From an uncultured Oscillospiraceae bacterium (lineage in GTDB: Bacteria; Bacillota; Clostridia; Oscillospirales; Oscillospiraceae), in assembly GCA_947599875.1 (NCBI GenBank), contig CANQFV010000016.1, positions 1 to 54,794 of the forward strand: DNA of 54,794 nucleotides, in the 5' to 3' direction. The notes below the pieces were generated by a model that was given only the letters and a program-made list of their open reading frames with translations, searched no databases and was not told the DNA's origin. Every line of letters begins with the position of its first letter. Position 1 is the first letter of the stretch. Shown here piece by piece: positions 1 through 9,520 of this stretch. Position numbers and translations under genes: made by a program.

Positions 1-1127
1 CACGGGGACGGTTCCTTAGTCACACCAGTGTGCGCACTGGTGGTACAAAGAAACCGTCCCCTTTGTCCCACCTCCTCGGAAGACGGGAAGTTCCTCCGTG
101 AAAGGCGGGGCTGAGGGACGGTTTTTTTGTCACACCGCAGGTGGGACTAAAGAACCGTCCCTCTGTAACGCCGGGTCAGGAGTCTCGTCCAACGATAATG
201 GCCTCCTTCCAGGGAGTTATCGACAGCAGCGGTTCCTACTGTCCGTAAGAGTCCCCTGTAGGGGCCGATGACCTCATCGGCCCGGGTGGGTTGGGTGACA
301 GAGCGGTTGCGTTAAGATGGAAAACTTTAATATTTGCCGTAGGGGCCGCCGCCCACGGCGGCCCGTGTCGCGATGATTGAGCGTCTCCATTGCCTCACGG
401 GGAAGGGTACGTCCCCGGGCAGCCGGTGTTACACGGGGACGGTTCTTTAGTCCCATCTGCGCTTTGCTCCGATGTGACAAAAGAACCGTCCCCTTTGTCC
501 CACCTCCTCAGAAGACGGGAAAGAATTCATCAAACCAGACCGTTCGCCAGGCCCCCGTCAAAGGCGGGACTTGAGGGACGGTTTTTTGTCACAGGGGCCC
601 CACGCAGTCGTGATTGCGTGGGGAGAGGAGGAGCAAAGCCCGCGCCTGAGCCGTCACGCTCGCGTGGCGGCGAGGTTAAGCGGCTTTCGCGACGACGAAA
701 AGAACCGTCCCTCTGTAACGCTGGGTGAAGGCCCCTGGGCACGGAGAAGGGTGTCGTCTCCGGAAACCCGCCCCCGTTCCCCGCACGTTCCGTCCCAAGG
801 GCGCGCCACACAGCCCTGTGGCTGCTCAGCGCCAATTCGTCCCCTGCACCCCCAGGCAGCTCCCCGGGGGTTTCTCCAGTAGGGGGCCCGCAGGCCCCCT
901 AACTGGTCGTTTTTAAAAGGTGGGGTCCAGGGGAGGGAAGATCGAAATCCCTCCCCTGGTCGGTTTTCCCTCTTTGTTACTTTCTCCCTTTTGTCGAAAG
1001 CAAAAGGGAGAAAGAACAAATACCCCGTCCGCCCTGCGGGCGGACACCTCATTCCCCTGTTGAGGGAACCATCCGACGCCAGAAGCGCCTCCGCCCTTCG
1101 GGCGGATTTTCCCCTGCGGGGGGCCTG
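1..1127. repeat. Mosaic repeat island 1 (families A, B, E and C)
   Basis: No credible gene lies here; the open frames are short and run through palindromes. The order is: A-type GGGACGGTT palindromes (about 1-175), a B-type module with GTAGGGGCCG palindromes (about 255-372), more A palindromes (about 425-590), a module here called E (about 590-712), and one C block (about 743-1127) that runs up to the stop codon of glycerol kinase. All of these modules recur elsewhere in the window in other orders and orientations, which is what identifies them as repeats. Confidence 0.85.
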
Positions 1128-2609
1128 TCACGCCCAGGACTTAGCCCTTTGGATGGCTCTTGTCCAGTCCCCCAGGAGGCGGGAGCGGGTTTCCCCGTCC
1201 AGGTGGGGGGTGAACTCCGCCTCCACCCGCCACAGGGACTTCAGCTCCGCCGTGTCCCGCCACACCCCCAGGGCGAGGCCCGCCAGGTACGCGGCCCCCA
1301 GGGCCGTTGTCTCCCGGATCACCGGACGGCGCACGGGCTTTTGGATGATGTCGCTCTGGAACTGCATTAAAAACTTGTCCCGGCTGGCCCCGCCGTCGGC
1401 CCGGAGGGAGGGGATGGTCATCCCCGTGTCCGCCTCCATCGCGGCCATGAGATCCGCCACCTGATAGGCGATGGACTCCTGGGCGGCCCGGACGATATGC
1501 TCCCGCGTGGCGCCCCGGGTGAGGCCCACGATGATCCCCCGGGCGTCCATGTCCCAGTGGGGCGCGCCCAGCCCGGTGAAGGCCGGCACCAGGTAGACCC
1601 CGCCGTTGTCCGGGACGCTCAGGGCCAGGGTCTCCGCCTCCCGGGCCTCGGTGATGACCCGCAGCTCGTCCCGCAGCCACTGGATCACCGCGCCGCCCAC
1701 AAAGACGCTGCCCTCCAGGGCGTAGGTGACGCCGCCGGGCAGACCGGCCGCCACGGTGGTGACAAGGCCGTTGCGGCTGACCTGGGGTTCAGACCCCGTG
1801 TTCATCAGTAAAAAGCACCCGGTGCCGTAGGTGTTTTTAGCGTCGCCCTTGTCAAAGCAGCTCTGCCCGAAGAGGGCCGCCTGCTGATCCCCGGCGATTC
1901 CCGCCACCGGCACCTTCACCCCACCAAGATCGGCGTACCCGTAGATCTCGCTGCTGGACAGCACCTCCGGCAGCACGGCCCGGGGGATGTCCAGGGCCTT
2001 GAGGAGCGTGTCGTCCCAGCACAGCCTGCGGATGTCATAGAGCATGGTTCGGCTGGCGTTTGTCACGTCCGTGGCGTGGACGGCCCCGCGGGTCAGGTTC
2101 CACAACAGCCAGGTGTCCACCGTGCCGAACAGGACCTCCCCGCGCTGTGCCCGCTCCCGCAGGCCCGGGGTGTTGTCCAGCATCCACTTGATCTTGGTGC
2201 CGGAGAAGTAGGCGTCGGGCACAAGGCCGGTGACGGCCCGGATATGCTCCTCCAGCCCCTGGGCCACCAGGGAGCGGACGATTTCCGCCGTCCGGCGGCA
2301 CTGCCAGACGATGGCGCGGCCCACCGGCCTGCCGCTGGACTTCTCCCACATCACCGTGGTCTCCCGCTGATTGGTGATGCCGATGGCGATCAGCTCCCCG
2401 GGGGAGACGCCGCTCTCCTCCAGCACCGTCTCCATCACCCGGCGCTGGGACTCCCAGATCTCCTGGGCGTCATGCTCCACCCAGCCGTTCTGGGGGAAAT
2501 ACTGGGTGAACTCCCTCTGGGAGACACCCACGATGTTCTGCTCCGTGTCAAAGAGGATGGCCCGGGAGCTTGTGGTTCCCTGATCCAGCGCTAAGAGATA
2601 CTTTTTCAT
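1128..2609 (-). CDS. glpK: Glycerol kinase
   Basis: This cytoplasmic FGGY-family kinase phosphorylates glycerol with ATP to sn-glycerol 3-phosphate. The 493-residue length is normal for GlpK. The N-terminus carries the phosphate-binding signature [11 protein letters not shown]. The family motifs [29 protein letters not shown] and [13 protein letters not shown] are all present, as is the C-terminal [17 protein letters not shown]. The ATG is preceded by AGGAGT at good spacing. It stands alone: no glpF or glpD is adjacent, so its uptake partner must be elsewhere. Its stop codon abuts a family C repeat block. Confidence is high because the motifs separate GlpK from xylulokinase and gluconokinase. 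Confidence 0.96.
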   Translation of the reverse strand: MKKYLLALDQGTTSSRAILFDTEQNIVGVSQREFTQYFPQNGWVEHDAQEIWESQRRVMETVLEESGVSPGELIAIGITNQRETTVMWEKSSGRPVGRAIVWQCRRTAEIVRSLVAQGLEEHIRAVTGLVPDAYFSGTKIKWMLDNTPGLRERAQRGEVLFGTVDTWLLWNLTRGAVHATDVTNASRTMLYDIRRLCWDDTLLKALDIPRAVLPEVLSSSEIYGYADLGGVKVPVAGIAGDQQAALFGQSCFDKGDAKNTYGTGCFLLMNTGSEPQVSRNGLVTTVAAGLPGGVTYALEGSVFVGGAVIQWLRDELRVITEAREAETLALSVPDNGGVYLVPAFTGLGAPHWDMDARGIIVGLTRGATREHIVRAAQESIAYQVADLMAAMEADTGMTIPSLRADGGASRDKFLMQFQSDIIQKPVRRPVIRETTALGAAYLAGLALGVWRDTAELKSLWRVEAEFTPHLDGETRSRLLGDWTRAIQRAKSWA

Positions 2610-2630
2610 GGGGAGGACTCCTTTCAGAAT

Positions 2631-2846
2631 TTACCGGCTAAGGCCGTGGCCTTTGCCGCCGGGGGAGGGGGTTTTCAAACGGTTCTCGCTCTGAAGCCTG
2701 TGCAACGACGCCTCTAAGACGAAGAACAGGTTAAGTCGATTCACCTCATCTTCATCCCCGTAAAAGTCATTCAAGTCATTGAGCGTCAGTTCCAGGATCG
2801 CTTTTTCATCAAAATACGGATGTCCGAAATCTATGCAGATCTTCAT
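2631..2846 (-). CDS. Small hypothetical protein (71 aa)
   Basis: I do not recognise this family. The predicted protein begins MKICIDFGHPYFDEKAILEL and has an acidic middle (DFYGDEDEV) and a basic, glycine-rich tail. It has no signal peptide or membrane segment. The start was chosen because GGAGG lies 7 bases upstream; a longer in-frame extension upstream would run through a terminator hairpin and is unlikely. It lies 21 bases upstream of glpK on the same strand and could be co-transcribed with it. It may be a small regulatory or structural protein, or a chance frame; the clear ribosome binding site is the main support. Confidence 0.5.
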   Translation of the reverse strand: MKICIDFGHPYFDEKAILELTLNDLNDFYGDEDEVNRLNLFFVLEASLHRLQSENRLKTPSPGGKGHGLSR

Positions 2847-2903
2847 GCGGAACCTCCCCTTCAGCTTTAAACATTGTACTGAGCCGGCGCGGGGCAATTT
2901 AAA

Positions 2904-2937
2904 AAAATACTTCCGTGGATGTCCACGGAAGTATTTT
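2904..2937. terminator. Bidirectional Rho-independent terminator
   Basis: A perfect inverted repeat (AAAATACTTCCGTGGA and its complement) has A/T tracts on both sides, so it can stop transcription in either direction. It sits just downstream of the minus-strand lipoprotein gene and would isolate it from the small gene and glpK. Confidence 0.85.
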
Positions 2938-2968
2938 ATCATAGAAGAAGGGGGTTGTCACGGATTTT

Positions 2969-4504
2969 CTATACATTTTCTCCCTGATCGCGCCGCCCGG
3001 ATGGGGCCTCCGGGGGCGTCTGCCCATCCGGCGGCGTCTGACCGTCGGGCATTTGTCCATCCGGAGGCGTCTGGCCTTCGGGGAACTGCCCGTCCGGCGG
3101 CATCTGGCCTTCGGGGAACTGCCCGTCCGGGGGCGTCTGGCCGTCGGGGCGGCCTCCGCCGAAGTCATCGGGGCGGCCTCCGCCGCCAAAGCCGCCGGGG
3201 CGGCCGCCCATGTTCTCCTGGCCCTGCCCGGCCTGGCCGGAGGCCAGGAGGGTGCCGCCGTCATACAGGGCGTACAGCCCCTCGCCGATCCCGGGGCAGG
3301 AGACGATGAGGATGGAGAAGCGGTTGACCGTGGGCACGTCCATCAGCTCCTCGCCGTCGCTGTCCTTCAGAGTGAGGACGGCCCCGGAGGCGTCCCAGGA
3401 GGCGGAGGACAGGTTGAAGAGGACGTATTTCTGGGCGCTGTCCCCGTCAATGGCGTCCAGCATGTTGCCGGTGGCCACCACCTCCCCGCCGTTCAGGAGG
3501 ATGCCCATGTCGGAGTCTATGCCCGCGTCCCCGGAGCTGGCGCAGGCATAGGCGTGGACGGTGCCGCCGTTGATGACCAGCCAGCCGTTGGAGTCGATGC
3601 CGTCCCCCTCGCCGGTGGAGCCGTTGACGGTGATGTTCAGGGTTCCCCGGTTCACCGTGGTGACGGAGACGCCGTCCTCGTTTGTGTTGATGCCGTCGTT
3701 GCCGGAGACGATGTTGATGACGCCGCCGCCGACGGTCAGGTGCAGCTCACTGTCCAGGCCCTCGTTCTGGGCGTTGATGTTCAGCACCCCGTCGTTTCCG
3801 GTGACGTTCATGGTCATTTTGGAGTAGACGGCCCCGTCATACTTGTGGAGCTTCTTGCTGTCCACCACGGTCTTCCCGTCCTCGGAAAGCTCCACGGATT
3901 TGTAGATCTTCGCCACATAGGCGCCGTTCACCGTGTTTTCGCTGCCGTCCGCGAGGATCAGATTCGCCCCGGCGCCGGAGGTGTCCACGGTGGGGGAGGG
4001 GGTGTCCGCGTCCCCGCACTCGTACACGTTGTAGAAGATGATGGCCGGGGCCACGGTGCAGGTGATGTCCACGCCGTCCAGCACCAGGGTCACTACGGCG
4101 CCGGGGTCGTCCCGCGCCTCCTCCCCCAGGTCAACGGCGATCTGGCCCGCGGACAGGGAGCCGGACAGGACGTACACCCCGGGGGCAGTGATGTGGACCA
4201 CCGTGTGGGCCTGGGCCTCCTGGGCGGTGTGGGCGTCCGCCTGCGTCCCCTCGCCGTAGGTGAAATCTTTGCCGGACTCGTAGTACACGATATCCCGGGC
4301 GGTATACACGTCATCGCCTTCGTTTTCCGTCACCGCCGCCCCCTCCAGGGTGACGCCGCCGTCGGAGAGGCGCAGGGCCAGGCCCTGGGGGACGGTCACG
4401 GGGCGGTCATCGGCGCCGGAATCGGAGGGGCGGGAGCAGGCGGCCAGGGAGAGACCGAGAGAGAGAGCAGTCAGCAAAAGGATGAATTTTTTCACAAAAA
4501 ACAC
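2969..4504 (-). CDS. Surface lipoprotein with Cthe_2159-like carbohydrate-binding beta-helix
   Basis: The N-terminus is a lipoprotein signal (basic start, hydrophobic LLLTALSLGLSL, lipobox LAAC with Cys at about residue 23), so the mature protein should be anchored on the outside of the membrane. The body, about residues 40-410, has repeated short strands rich in N, G and D (for example GNDGVLNINAQNEGLDSE, GNDGINTNEDG and GEGDGIDSNG), typical of the right-handed beta-helix carbohydrate-binding family named after Clostridium thermocellum Cthe_2159 (DUF4353). The last 90 residues are low-complexity: a GGRPGGFGGGG stretch and tandem PDGQ-PP(E/D)GQ units, probably a wall-spanning or flexible tail. 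A role in binding acidic polysaccharide is inferred from the family, not shown here. Confidence 0.8.
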   Translation of the reverse strand: MFFVKKFILLLTALSLGLSLAACSRPSDSGADDRPVTVPQGLALRLSDGGVTLEGAAVTENEGDDVYTARDIVYYESGKDFTYGEGTQADAHTAQEAQAHTVVHITAPGVYVLSGSLSAGQIAVDLGEEARDDPGAVVTLVLDGVDITCTVAPAIIFYNVYECGDADTPSPTVDTSGAGANLILADGSENTVNGAYVAKIYKSVELSEDGKTVVDSKKLHKYDGAVYSKMTMNVTGNDGVLNINAQNEGLDSELHLTVGGGVINIVSGNDGINTNEDGVSVTTVNRGTLNITVNGSTGEGDGIDSNGWLVINGGTVHAYACASSGDAGIDSDMGILLNGGEVVATGNMLDAIDGDSAQKYVLFNLSSASWDASGAVLTLKDSDGEELMDVPTVNRFSILIVSCPGIGEGLYALYDGGTLLASGQAGQGQENMGGRPGGFGGGGRPDDFGGGRPDGQTPPDGQFPEGQMPPDGQFPEGQTPPDGQMPDGQTPPDGQTPPEAPSGRRDQGENV

Positions 4505-4715
4505 CTCATCGTGGAAGAATACCGGGAGTATACCCTATAATTCTGACTGTTTTATGGCCGGAAAGTAAAACAAATATGACAGAAAGATGGATTTTTTATG
4601 TCCCCGGAGGGGGAACACGCCGGGATTTTGTGCATATTTTGCAATTTTAAGGCGAATTTTTTCGCAAAGCAGTAAAAAATAACGAAAAACGCCCTCGAAA
4701 TCCCTTGGAAAACGG

Positions 4716-4744
4716 TGGACAAATCGAAAAGCCGGTGTTATAAT
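4716..4744 (+). promoter_or_regulatory. Sigma-A-type promoter of the glycogen cluster
   Basis: TGGACA, a 17-base spacer and TATAAT lie about 84 bases before the glgB start. The surrounding 320-base gap is AT-rich and otherwise empty. The leader contains a small hairpin (CGGCAG/TTGCCG) and a second weak GC hairpin, with no recognisable riboswitch. Confidence 0.8.
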
Positions 4745-4827
4745 ACCACTGTAGCGGCAGTTTTTGCCGCGGTTTTCCCGCGCTTTTCTCCGGTTTTTTA
4801 CCATTATATGTGGGGGACGGTATAAAA

Positions 4828-6726
4828 ATGGACAGAAAATTACTGACGAATGACGAGAGCTGGGAATTCGCTGAGGGGACATGGACCCACGCCTTCGACG
4901 TGTTCGGCGCCCACCGCGCCAGCGTGGACGGCGTGGAGGGCTATTCCTTTACCCTCTGGGCGCCGGGGGCCAGATCGGTGCGCCTCACCGGCTCCTGGTG
5001 CGACTGGGATCCCAACCGGCATTTTATGGAGCCCACCGGCGACGACGGCGTGTGGACGGTGTTTATGCCGGGAATGAACGCCGGGGAGAGCTACAAATAT
5101 GTGATCGAGACGAAGCGGGGGGAGCTTCTCTACAAGGCCGACCCCTATGGCTTCTTCTGTGAGCGCCCGCCGGAGACCGCCTCACGCGTGGCGGACGTGT
5201 CGGCCTTCCAGTGGACGGACGAAAAGTGGATGCGGAACCGGCAGAAGGGTTCCCACATGACAAAGCCTCTGAATATTTACGAGGTACACCTGGGCTCCTG
5301 GAGACGCCATGAGGACGGCACCGTCCTCAGCTACTCCGAGCTTGCCGAGACTCTTGTGCCCTACGCCGTGGAGATGGGCTACACCCACCTGGAGCTTATG
5401 CCCGTGATGGAGCATCCCTTTGACGGCAGCTGGGGCTATCAGCTCACCGGCTACTACGCCCCCACCTCCCGGTACGGGGAGCCTTGGGAGTTTGCCCGGT
5501 TCATCAACGCCGCCCACGAGGCGGGGTTGGGTGTCATTTTGGACTGGGCGCCGGCCCACTTCTGCCGGGACGCCCACGGCCTTGGCAACTTTGTGGGGGA
5601 GCCGCTTTATGACGGGGGATCCCACCCCCAGTGGGGCACCTATAAATTTGACATCAAGCGGGGGGAGGTACGCTCCTTCCTCATCTCCAACGCCATCTTC
5701 TGGCTCCGGATGTACCACGCCGACGGCATCCGGGTGGACGGCGTCACCAGTATGCTGTACCTGAACTTCGGCATCGACGACGAGCGCTTAAAGCGCCACG
5801 CGGCCGACGGGACGGAGCATGACTACGACTCCATCGCCCTGGTGCAGAAGATCAACACCACCGTGGGCAAGGAGTACCCGGACGTCATGATGATCGCGGA
5901 GGAGTCCACCGCCTGGCCTTTAGTCACCTATCCCCCGGAGGAGGGGGGCCTGGGCTTCCACTACAAGTGGGACATGGGCTGGATGCACGACACCTTAAAC
6001 TACATGAAGACGGACTTCCCCTACAGGCCCGGCAGCCACGGGGGGCTGACCTTCTCCATGATGTACGCCTTTAACGAGAACTTTGTCCTGGCCCTCTCCC
6101 ACGACGAGGTGGTCCACGGCAAGGCGTCCCTCATCGGGCGGATGCCCGGGGACTACTGGCGGCAGTTCGCGGGTCTGCGCGCCCTGGCCCTCTACCAGAT
6201 GACCCACTCCGGGGCCAAGCACAACTTCATGGGCGCGGAGATCGCCCAGTTTATCGAGTGGCGCTACTACGAGGGGCTGGAGTGGTTCCTGCTGGACTAC
6301 GACGCCCACCGCAAGCACCAGCAGTATATCAAGGAGCTGAACGCCCTGTTCAAGAGGGAGAAGGCCCTGTGGCAGCGGAACTTCAGCTGGGACGGCTTTG
6401 AGTGGCTGGACGCGGACAACGCCGCCCAGTCCATCCTCACCTTCATCCGCCACGGGAACAAGCCCACGGACGACTTGGTCTGCCTCCTCTCCTTCGTGCC
6501 GGAGGTCCACGACGGCTACCGCATCGGCGTGCCGCGGAAGGGTACATATGTGGAGATCTTCAACTCCGACGACCAGCGCTTCGGCGGCTCGGGGCGGGTG
6601 AACGCCCAGGTTATGGAGGCGGAGAAGGTCCCCATGCACGGGAAGAAATATTCCGTCGTCGTCCGCACGCCCCCCATCGGCGGGCTGATCCTCAAGCGCC
6701 TGCCGCCGGATCCGAAAAAGGCGTGA
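4828..6726 (+). CDS. glgB: 1,4-alpha-glucan branching enzyme
   Basis: This enzyme introduces alpha-1,6 branches into glycogen by cutting and transferring alpha-1,4 chains (GH13). An N-terminal CBM48-like domain (GYSFTLWAPGARSVRLTGSWCDWD) is followed by the catalytic barrel. The branching-enzyme motifs are GWGYQLTGYYAPTSRYG-like, DWAPAHF, the nucleophile Asp in GIRVDGV, the acid/base Glu in IAEEST and the third Asp in LSHDEV. At 632 residues the length is normal for a GlgB lacking the extra N1 domain. The ATG was chosen over an in-frame GTG 18 bases upstream because GGGGGA lies between them at ribosome-binding distance. It is the first gene of the glycogen cluster, downstream of a strong promoter. 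Confidence 0.95.
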   Translation: MDRKLLTNDESWEFAEGTWTHAFDVFGAHRASVDGVEGYSFTLWAPGARSVRLTGSWCDWDPNRHFMEPTGDDGVWTVFMPGMNAGESYKYVIETKRGELLYKADPYGFFCERPPETASRVADVSAFQWTDEKWMRNRQKGSHMTKPLNIYEVHLGSWRRHEDGTVLSYSELAETLVPYAVEMGYTHLELMPVMEHPFDGSWGYQLTGYYAPTSRYGEPWEFARFINAAHEAGLGVILDWAPAHFCRDAHGLGNFVGEPLYDGGSHPQWGTYKFDIKRGEVRSFLISNAIFWLRMYHADGIRVDGVTSMLYLNFGIDDERLKRHAADGTEHDYDSIALVQKINTTVGKEYPDVMMIAEESTAWPLVTYPPEEGGLGFHYKWDMGWMHDTLNYMKTDFPYRPGSHGGLTFSMMYAFNENFVLALSHDEVVHGKASLIGRMPGDYWRQFAGLRALALYQMTHSGAKHNFMGAEIAQFIEWRYYEGLEWFLLDYDAHRKHQQYIKELNALFKREKALWQRNFSWDGFEWLDADNAAQSILTFIRHGNKPTDDLVCLLSFVPEVHDGYRIGVPRKGTYVEIFNSDDQRFGGSGRVNAQVMEAEKVPMHGKKYSVVVRTPPIGGLILKRLPPDPKKA

Positions 6727-6795
6727 CGGCAGAAAGACCGGTTTTTCAAGCGCCCGGCGCTTTTAAAATGACCCTATTATTTTAAGGAGACATAT

Positions 6796-9213
6796 ATGTT
6801 CAAGGACAAAAAGGATTTTACAAGACAGCTGGAAAACTCCGCGGTGGCCAACTACGGCAAGCCCTTTGGGAAGCTGGAGCCGAAGCTGAAATATCAGGCC
6901 CTGGCAAGGCTCATCGCCTCCAACGCCCGGAATGTCCGGGTCATGGCTGACACGGCACGTCAGGAGGAGAAGAAGCGGGTCTACTACTTCTCTATGGAGT
7001 TCCTCATGGGCAAGCTCTTAGAGAATTACATCATGAATTTCGGCATCCGCGACGTGGTGGAGGAGGGTCTGGCCGACTACGGCGTGACCATCGAGGAGCT
7101 TGCGGCGGAGGAGCAGGACGCGGGCCTGGGCAACGGGGGCCTGGGGCGTCTGGCCGCCTGCTTTATCGACTCCCTGGCGTCCTTGGGCTACATCGGGCAG
7201 GGCAACGGCATCCGTTACCGCTACGGCCTGTTCAGCCAGAGGATCGTCAACGGCTGTCAGGTGGAGGATCCGGACAACTGGCTGGAGGACGGCTACCCCT
7301 GGGAGATCGAGCGCCCGGAGGAGGCCGTGAAGGTGCGCTTCGGCGGCACAGTGGTCCACAAATACTCCGGCAACTCCATGAACTTTGAGTGGACGGGCGG
7401 GGAGGAGATCCTGGCCGTCCCCTACGACGTGCCCATCGTGGGCTACGGCGGGCAGCTTGTGAACAACCTGCGGCTGTGGAGCGCCGAGCCGGCCAGAGAG
7501 AACTTTGACATGGACGCCTTTAACCGGGGGGATTACGCCGGGGCCATGAAATTCCGCTCCGACGTGGAGGCCATCACCTCCGTGCTGTACCCCAACGACA
7601 ACGCCGACCCCGGCAAGGTGCTGCGCCTGAAGCAGGAGTATATGTTCGTGGCGGCGGGGCTGAAGTCCATCCTGCGCTACTATAAGCGGGAGTACGGCAA
7701 GCACGCCTGGAAGCGCTTCCCGGAGCTGATTGCCATCCACACCAACGACACCCACCCGGCCCTGTGCGCCCCGGAGCTTCTGCGCCTGCTCATCGACGAG
7801 GAGGGGCTGGACTGGGATACGGCCTGGGATATTGTGACCCGCTCCATCTCCTACACCAACCACACCATCCTGCCCGAGGCGCTGGAGAAGTGGCCCATCG
7901 ACATGTTCCAGAGGCTCCTGCCCAGGGTCTACGACTTTGTGGAGGAGATCGACCGCCGGTACAGGGAGAGCTTCAGCAAGAACCGGGAGGCCAATCAGGA
8001 GCTGCTGATGAACACCGCCATCCTCTGGGGCGGAAAGGTGCGCATGGCCAACCTGTCCATTATCGCCGGCCACGCCGTCAACGGGGTGGCGGCCCTCCAC
8101 ACCGAGATCTTAAAGCACGACGTGCTGCGGGACTTCTACGCCCTGACGCCGGAGAAATTCAACAACAAGACAAACGGCGTGACCCACCGGCGTTTCCTGG
8201 CCCAGGCCAACCCCTCCTACGCCGCCCTGATCACCGAGGCCATCGGCGACAAGTGGTACACGGACGCCACGGAGCTGGGGAAGCTCCGGGAGTTTGAGGA
8301 CGACCCCTCCTTCCTGGACAAGGCGGCCAAGAGCAAGGCCAAAAACAAGCAGGTGCTGGCCAGGTACATCAAGGACACCACCGGCCTCATCGTGGACGCG
8401 GACTCCATCTTCGATATCCAGGTCAAGCGCTTCCACGCGTACAAGCGGCAGCTGCTGAACCTGTTCAAGATCATGGATCTGTACAACAGGATCTTGGAGG
8501 ATCCCAACTTCGATATGCGGCCCACCACCTTCATCTTCGCCGGGAAGGCCGCCCAGGGCTATGAATTTGCCAAGAACACCATCCGGCTTGTGAACTCCGT
8601 GGCGGACGTGGTCAACACCGACTCCCGCGTCCGGGGCCGCATCCGGGTGGCGTTTATCCCCAACTTCTCCGTGAGCAACGGGCAGCTCATCTACCCGGCC
8701 GCGGACATCTCCGAGCAGATCTCCACCGCCGGCATGGAGGCCAGCGGCACCGGGTGCATGAAGTTTATGATGAATGGTGCCCTGACCCTGGGCACCCTGG
8801 ACGGGGCCAACGTGGAGATCGTGGAGCAGGTGGGCTTTGACAACGCGGAGATCTTCGGCCTGAAGACGGAGGAGATCGCGGAGCTGAAGCGCAGCTGGAG
8901 CTACTTCGCCAGGGGCGAGTACGAGGCCAATCCCAGGCTGCGCCGCGTGGTGGATCAGCTCACCGACGGCACCTACGCCAAGCTCTCCGGCGGGTTTGAC
9001 AGCGTATACTCCAACCTGATGAACTCCAATGACGAGTTCTTCGTCCTGAAGGACTTCGCCCCCTATGTGGAGGCGTGGCACCGGCTGGAGAACCTCTACG
9101 GCAGGAAGCAGGAGTGGTTCAAAAAGTCCGTCCACAACACCGCCTGTTCCGGCATCTTCTCCTCCGACCGCACCATTCGGGAGTACGCGGAGGATGTGTG
9201 GAAACTTAATTAA
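6796..9213 (+). CDS. glgP: Glycogen/starch phosphorylase
   Basis: This PLP-dependent enzyme (GT35) releases glucose 1-phosphate from glycogen ends. The 805-residue protein has the family hallmarks: MEFLMGKLLENYI, DAGLGNGGLGRLAACF, IHTNDTHPA, TNHTILPEALEKW, and the cofactor region EASGTGCMKFMMNGALTLG with the PLP lysine at about residue 656. The residue two before the lysine is Cys, where most family members have Asn (GTGNMKF). AAGGAG precedes the ATG. The gap to glgB is about 70 bases with a small GC hairpin, so read-through from glgB is likely. The stop codon is embedded in the first hairpin of a family D element. Confidence 0.96.
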   Translation: MFKDKKDFTRQLENSAVANYGKPFGKLEPKLKYQALARLIASNARNVRVMADTARQEEKKRVYYFSMEFLMGKLLENYIMNFGIRDVVEEGLADYGVTIEELAAEEQDAGLGNGGLGRLAACFIDSLASLGYIGQGNGIRYRYGLFSQRIVNGCQVEDPDNWLEDGYPWEIERPEEAVKVRFGGTVVHKYSGNSMNFEWTGGEEILAVPYDVPIVGYGGQLVNNLRLWSAEPARENFDMDAFNRGDYAGAMKFRSDVEAITSVLYPNDNADPGKVLRLKQEYMFVAAGLKSILRYYKREYGKHAWKRFPELIAIHTNDTHPALCAPELLRLLIDEEGLDWDTAWDIVTRSISYTNHTILPEALEKWPIDMFQRLLPRVYDFVEEIDRRYRESFSKNREANQELLMNTAILWGGKVRMANLSIIAGHAVNGVAALHTEILKHDVLRDFYALTPEKFNNKTNGVTHRRFLAQANPSYAALITEAIGDKWYTDATELGKLREFEDDPSFLDKAAKSKAKNKQVLARYIKDTTGLIVDADSIFDIQVKRFHAYKRQLLNLFKIMDLYNRILEDPNFDMRPTTFIFAGKAAQGYEFAKNTIRLVNSVADVVNTDSRVRGRIRVAFIPNFSVSNGQLIYPAADISEQISTAGMEASGTGCMKFMMNGALTLGTLDGANVEIVEQVGFDNAEIFGLKTEEIAELKRSWSYFARGEYEANPRLRRVVDQLTDGTYAKLSGGFDSVYSNLMNSNDEFFVLKDFAPYVEAWHRLENLYGRKQEWFKKSVHNTACSGIFSSDRTIREYAEDVWKLN

Positions 9214-9420
9214 ATTGAAAAGGGCGCTGCCCTTTTCAATTTAGGGGGATTGCCGGCCCCCTGCGCGCACGGCCCGAAGGGCCGCACACTCCGGGGGCCT
9301 GAGAGGGCATTTTTCCAAGGCACATGTCCTTGGAAAAATGATTGAAATTGATTCGCGTCTGCGGACGCGAAATCTGCGATGCCAAACTTTTTTCCGACGT
9401 ACATGCCGCCGGAAAAAATA
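9212..9420 (+). repeat. Multi-hairpin element D1 between glgP and glgC
   Basis: This gap holds a chain of hairpins. H1 begins in the glgP stop codon (AAATTGAAAAGGG and complement). H2 has lower stem GGCCCCC/GGGGGCC, internal loop TGCGC...ACACT and apical stem CGGCCC/GGGCCG. H3 is ATTTTTCCAAGG/CCTTGGAAAAAT around CATGT. A second H3-like hairpin follows (TTTTTTCCG...CGGAAAAAA). The linkers and loops match other D copies in the window although the stem sequences do not. It may act on the glgP 3' end or tune expression of the following glgC; this is inference. Confidence 0.75.
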
Positions 9421-9520
9421 TTAAAATTGGGATTTTCTTCCGGAGAATATGGTGCCGGGGAAATATTAAAGTCGTTAGTAAAACTAAAATACAATATTAC
9501 TATACAAGGGAGGTCATCTT

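Noticed and set aside
1-175. Possible CRISPR array from repeated GGGACGGTT units
   Set aside because: Unit spacing is irregular, units are in both orientations and form hairpins with each other, spacers are not unique, and no cas gene is present.
390-1464. Short open frames in the repeat islands that could be taken for small proteins
   Set aside because: They run through palindromes, recur with the repeats in several frames, and have no ribosome binding sites or motifs.
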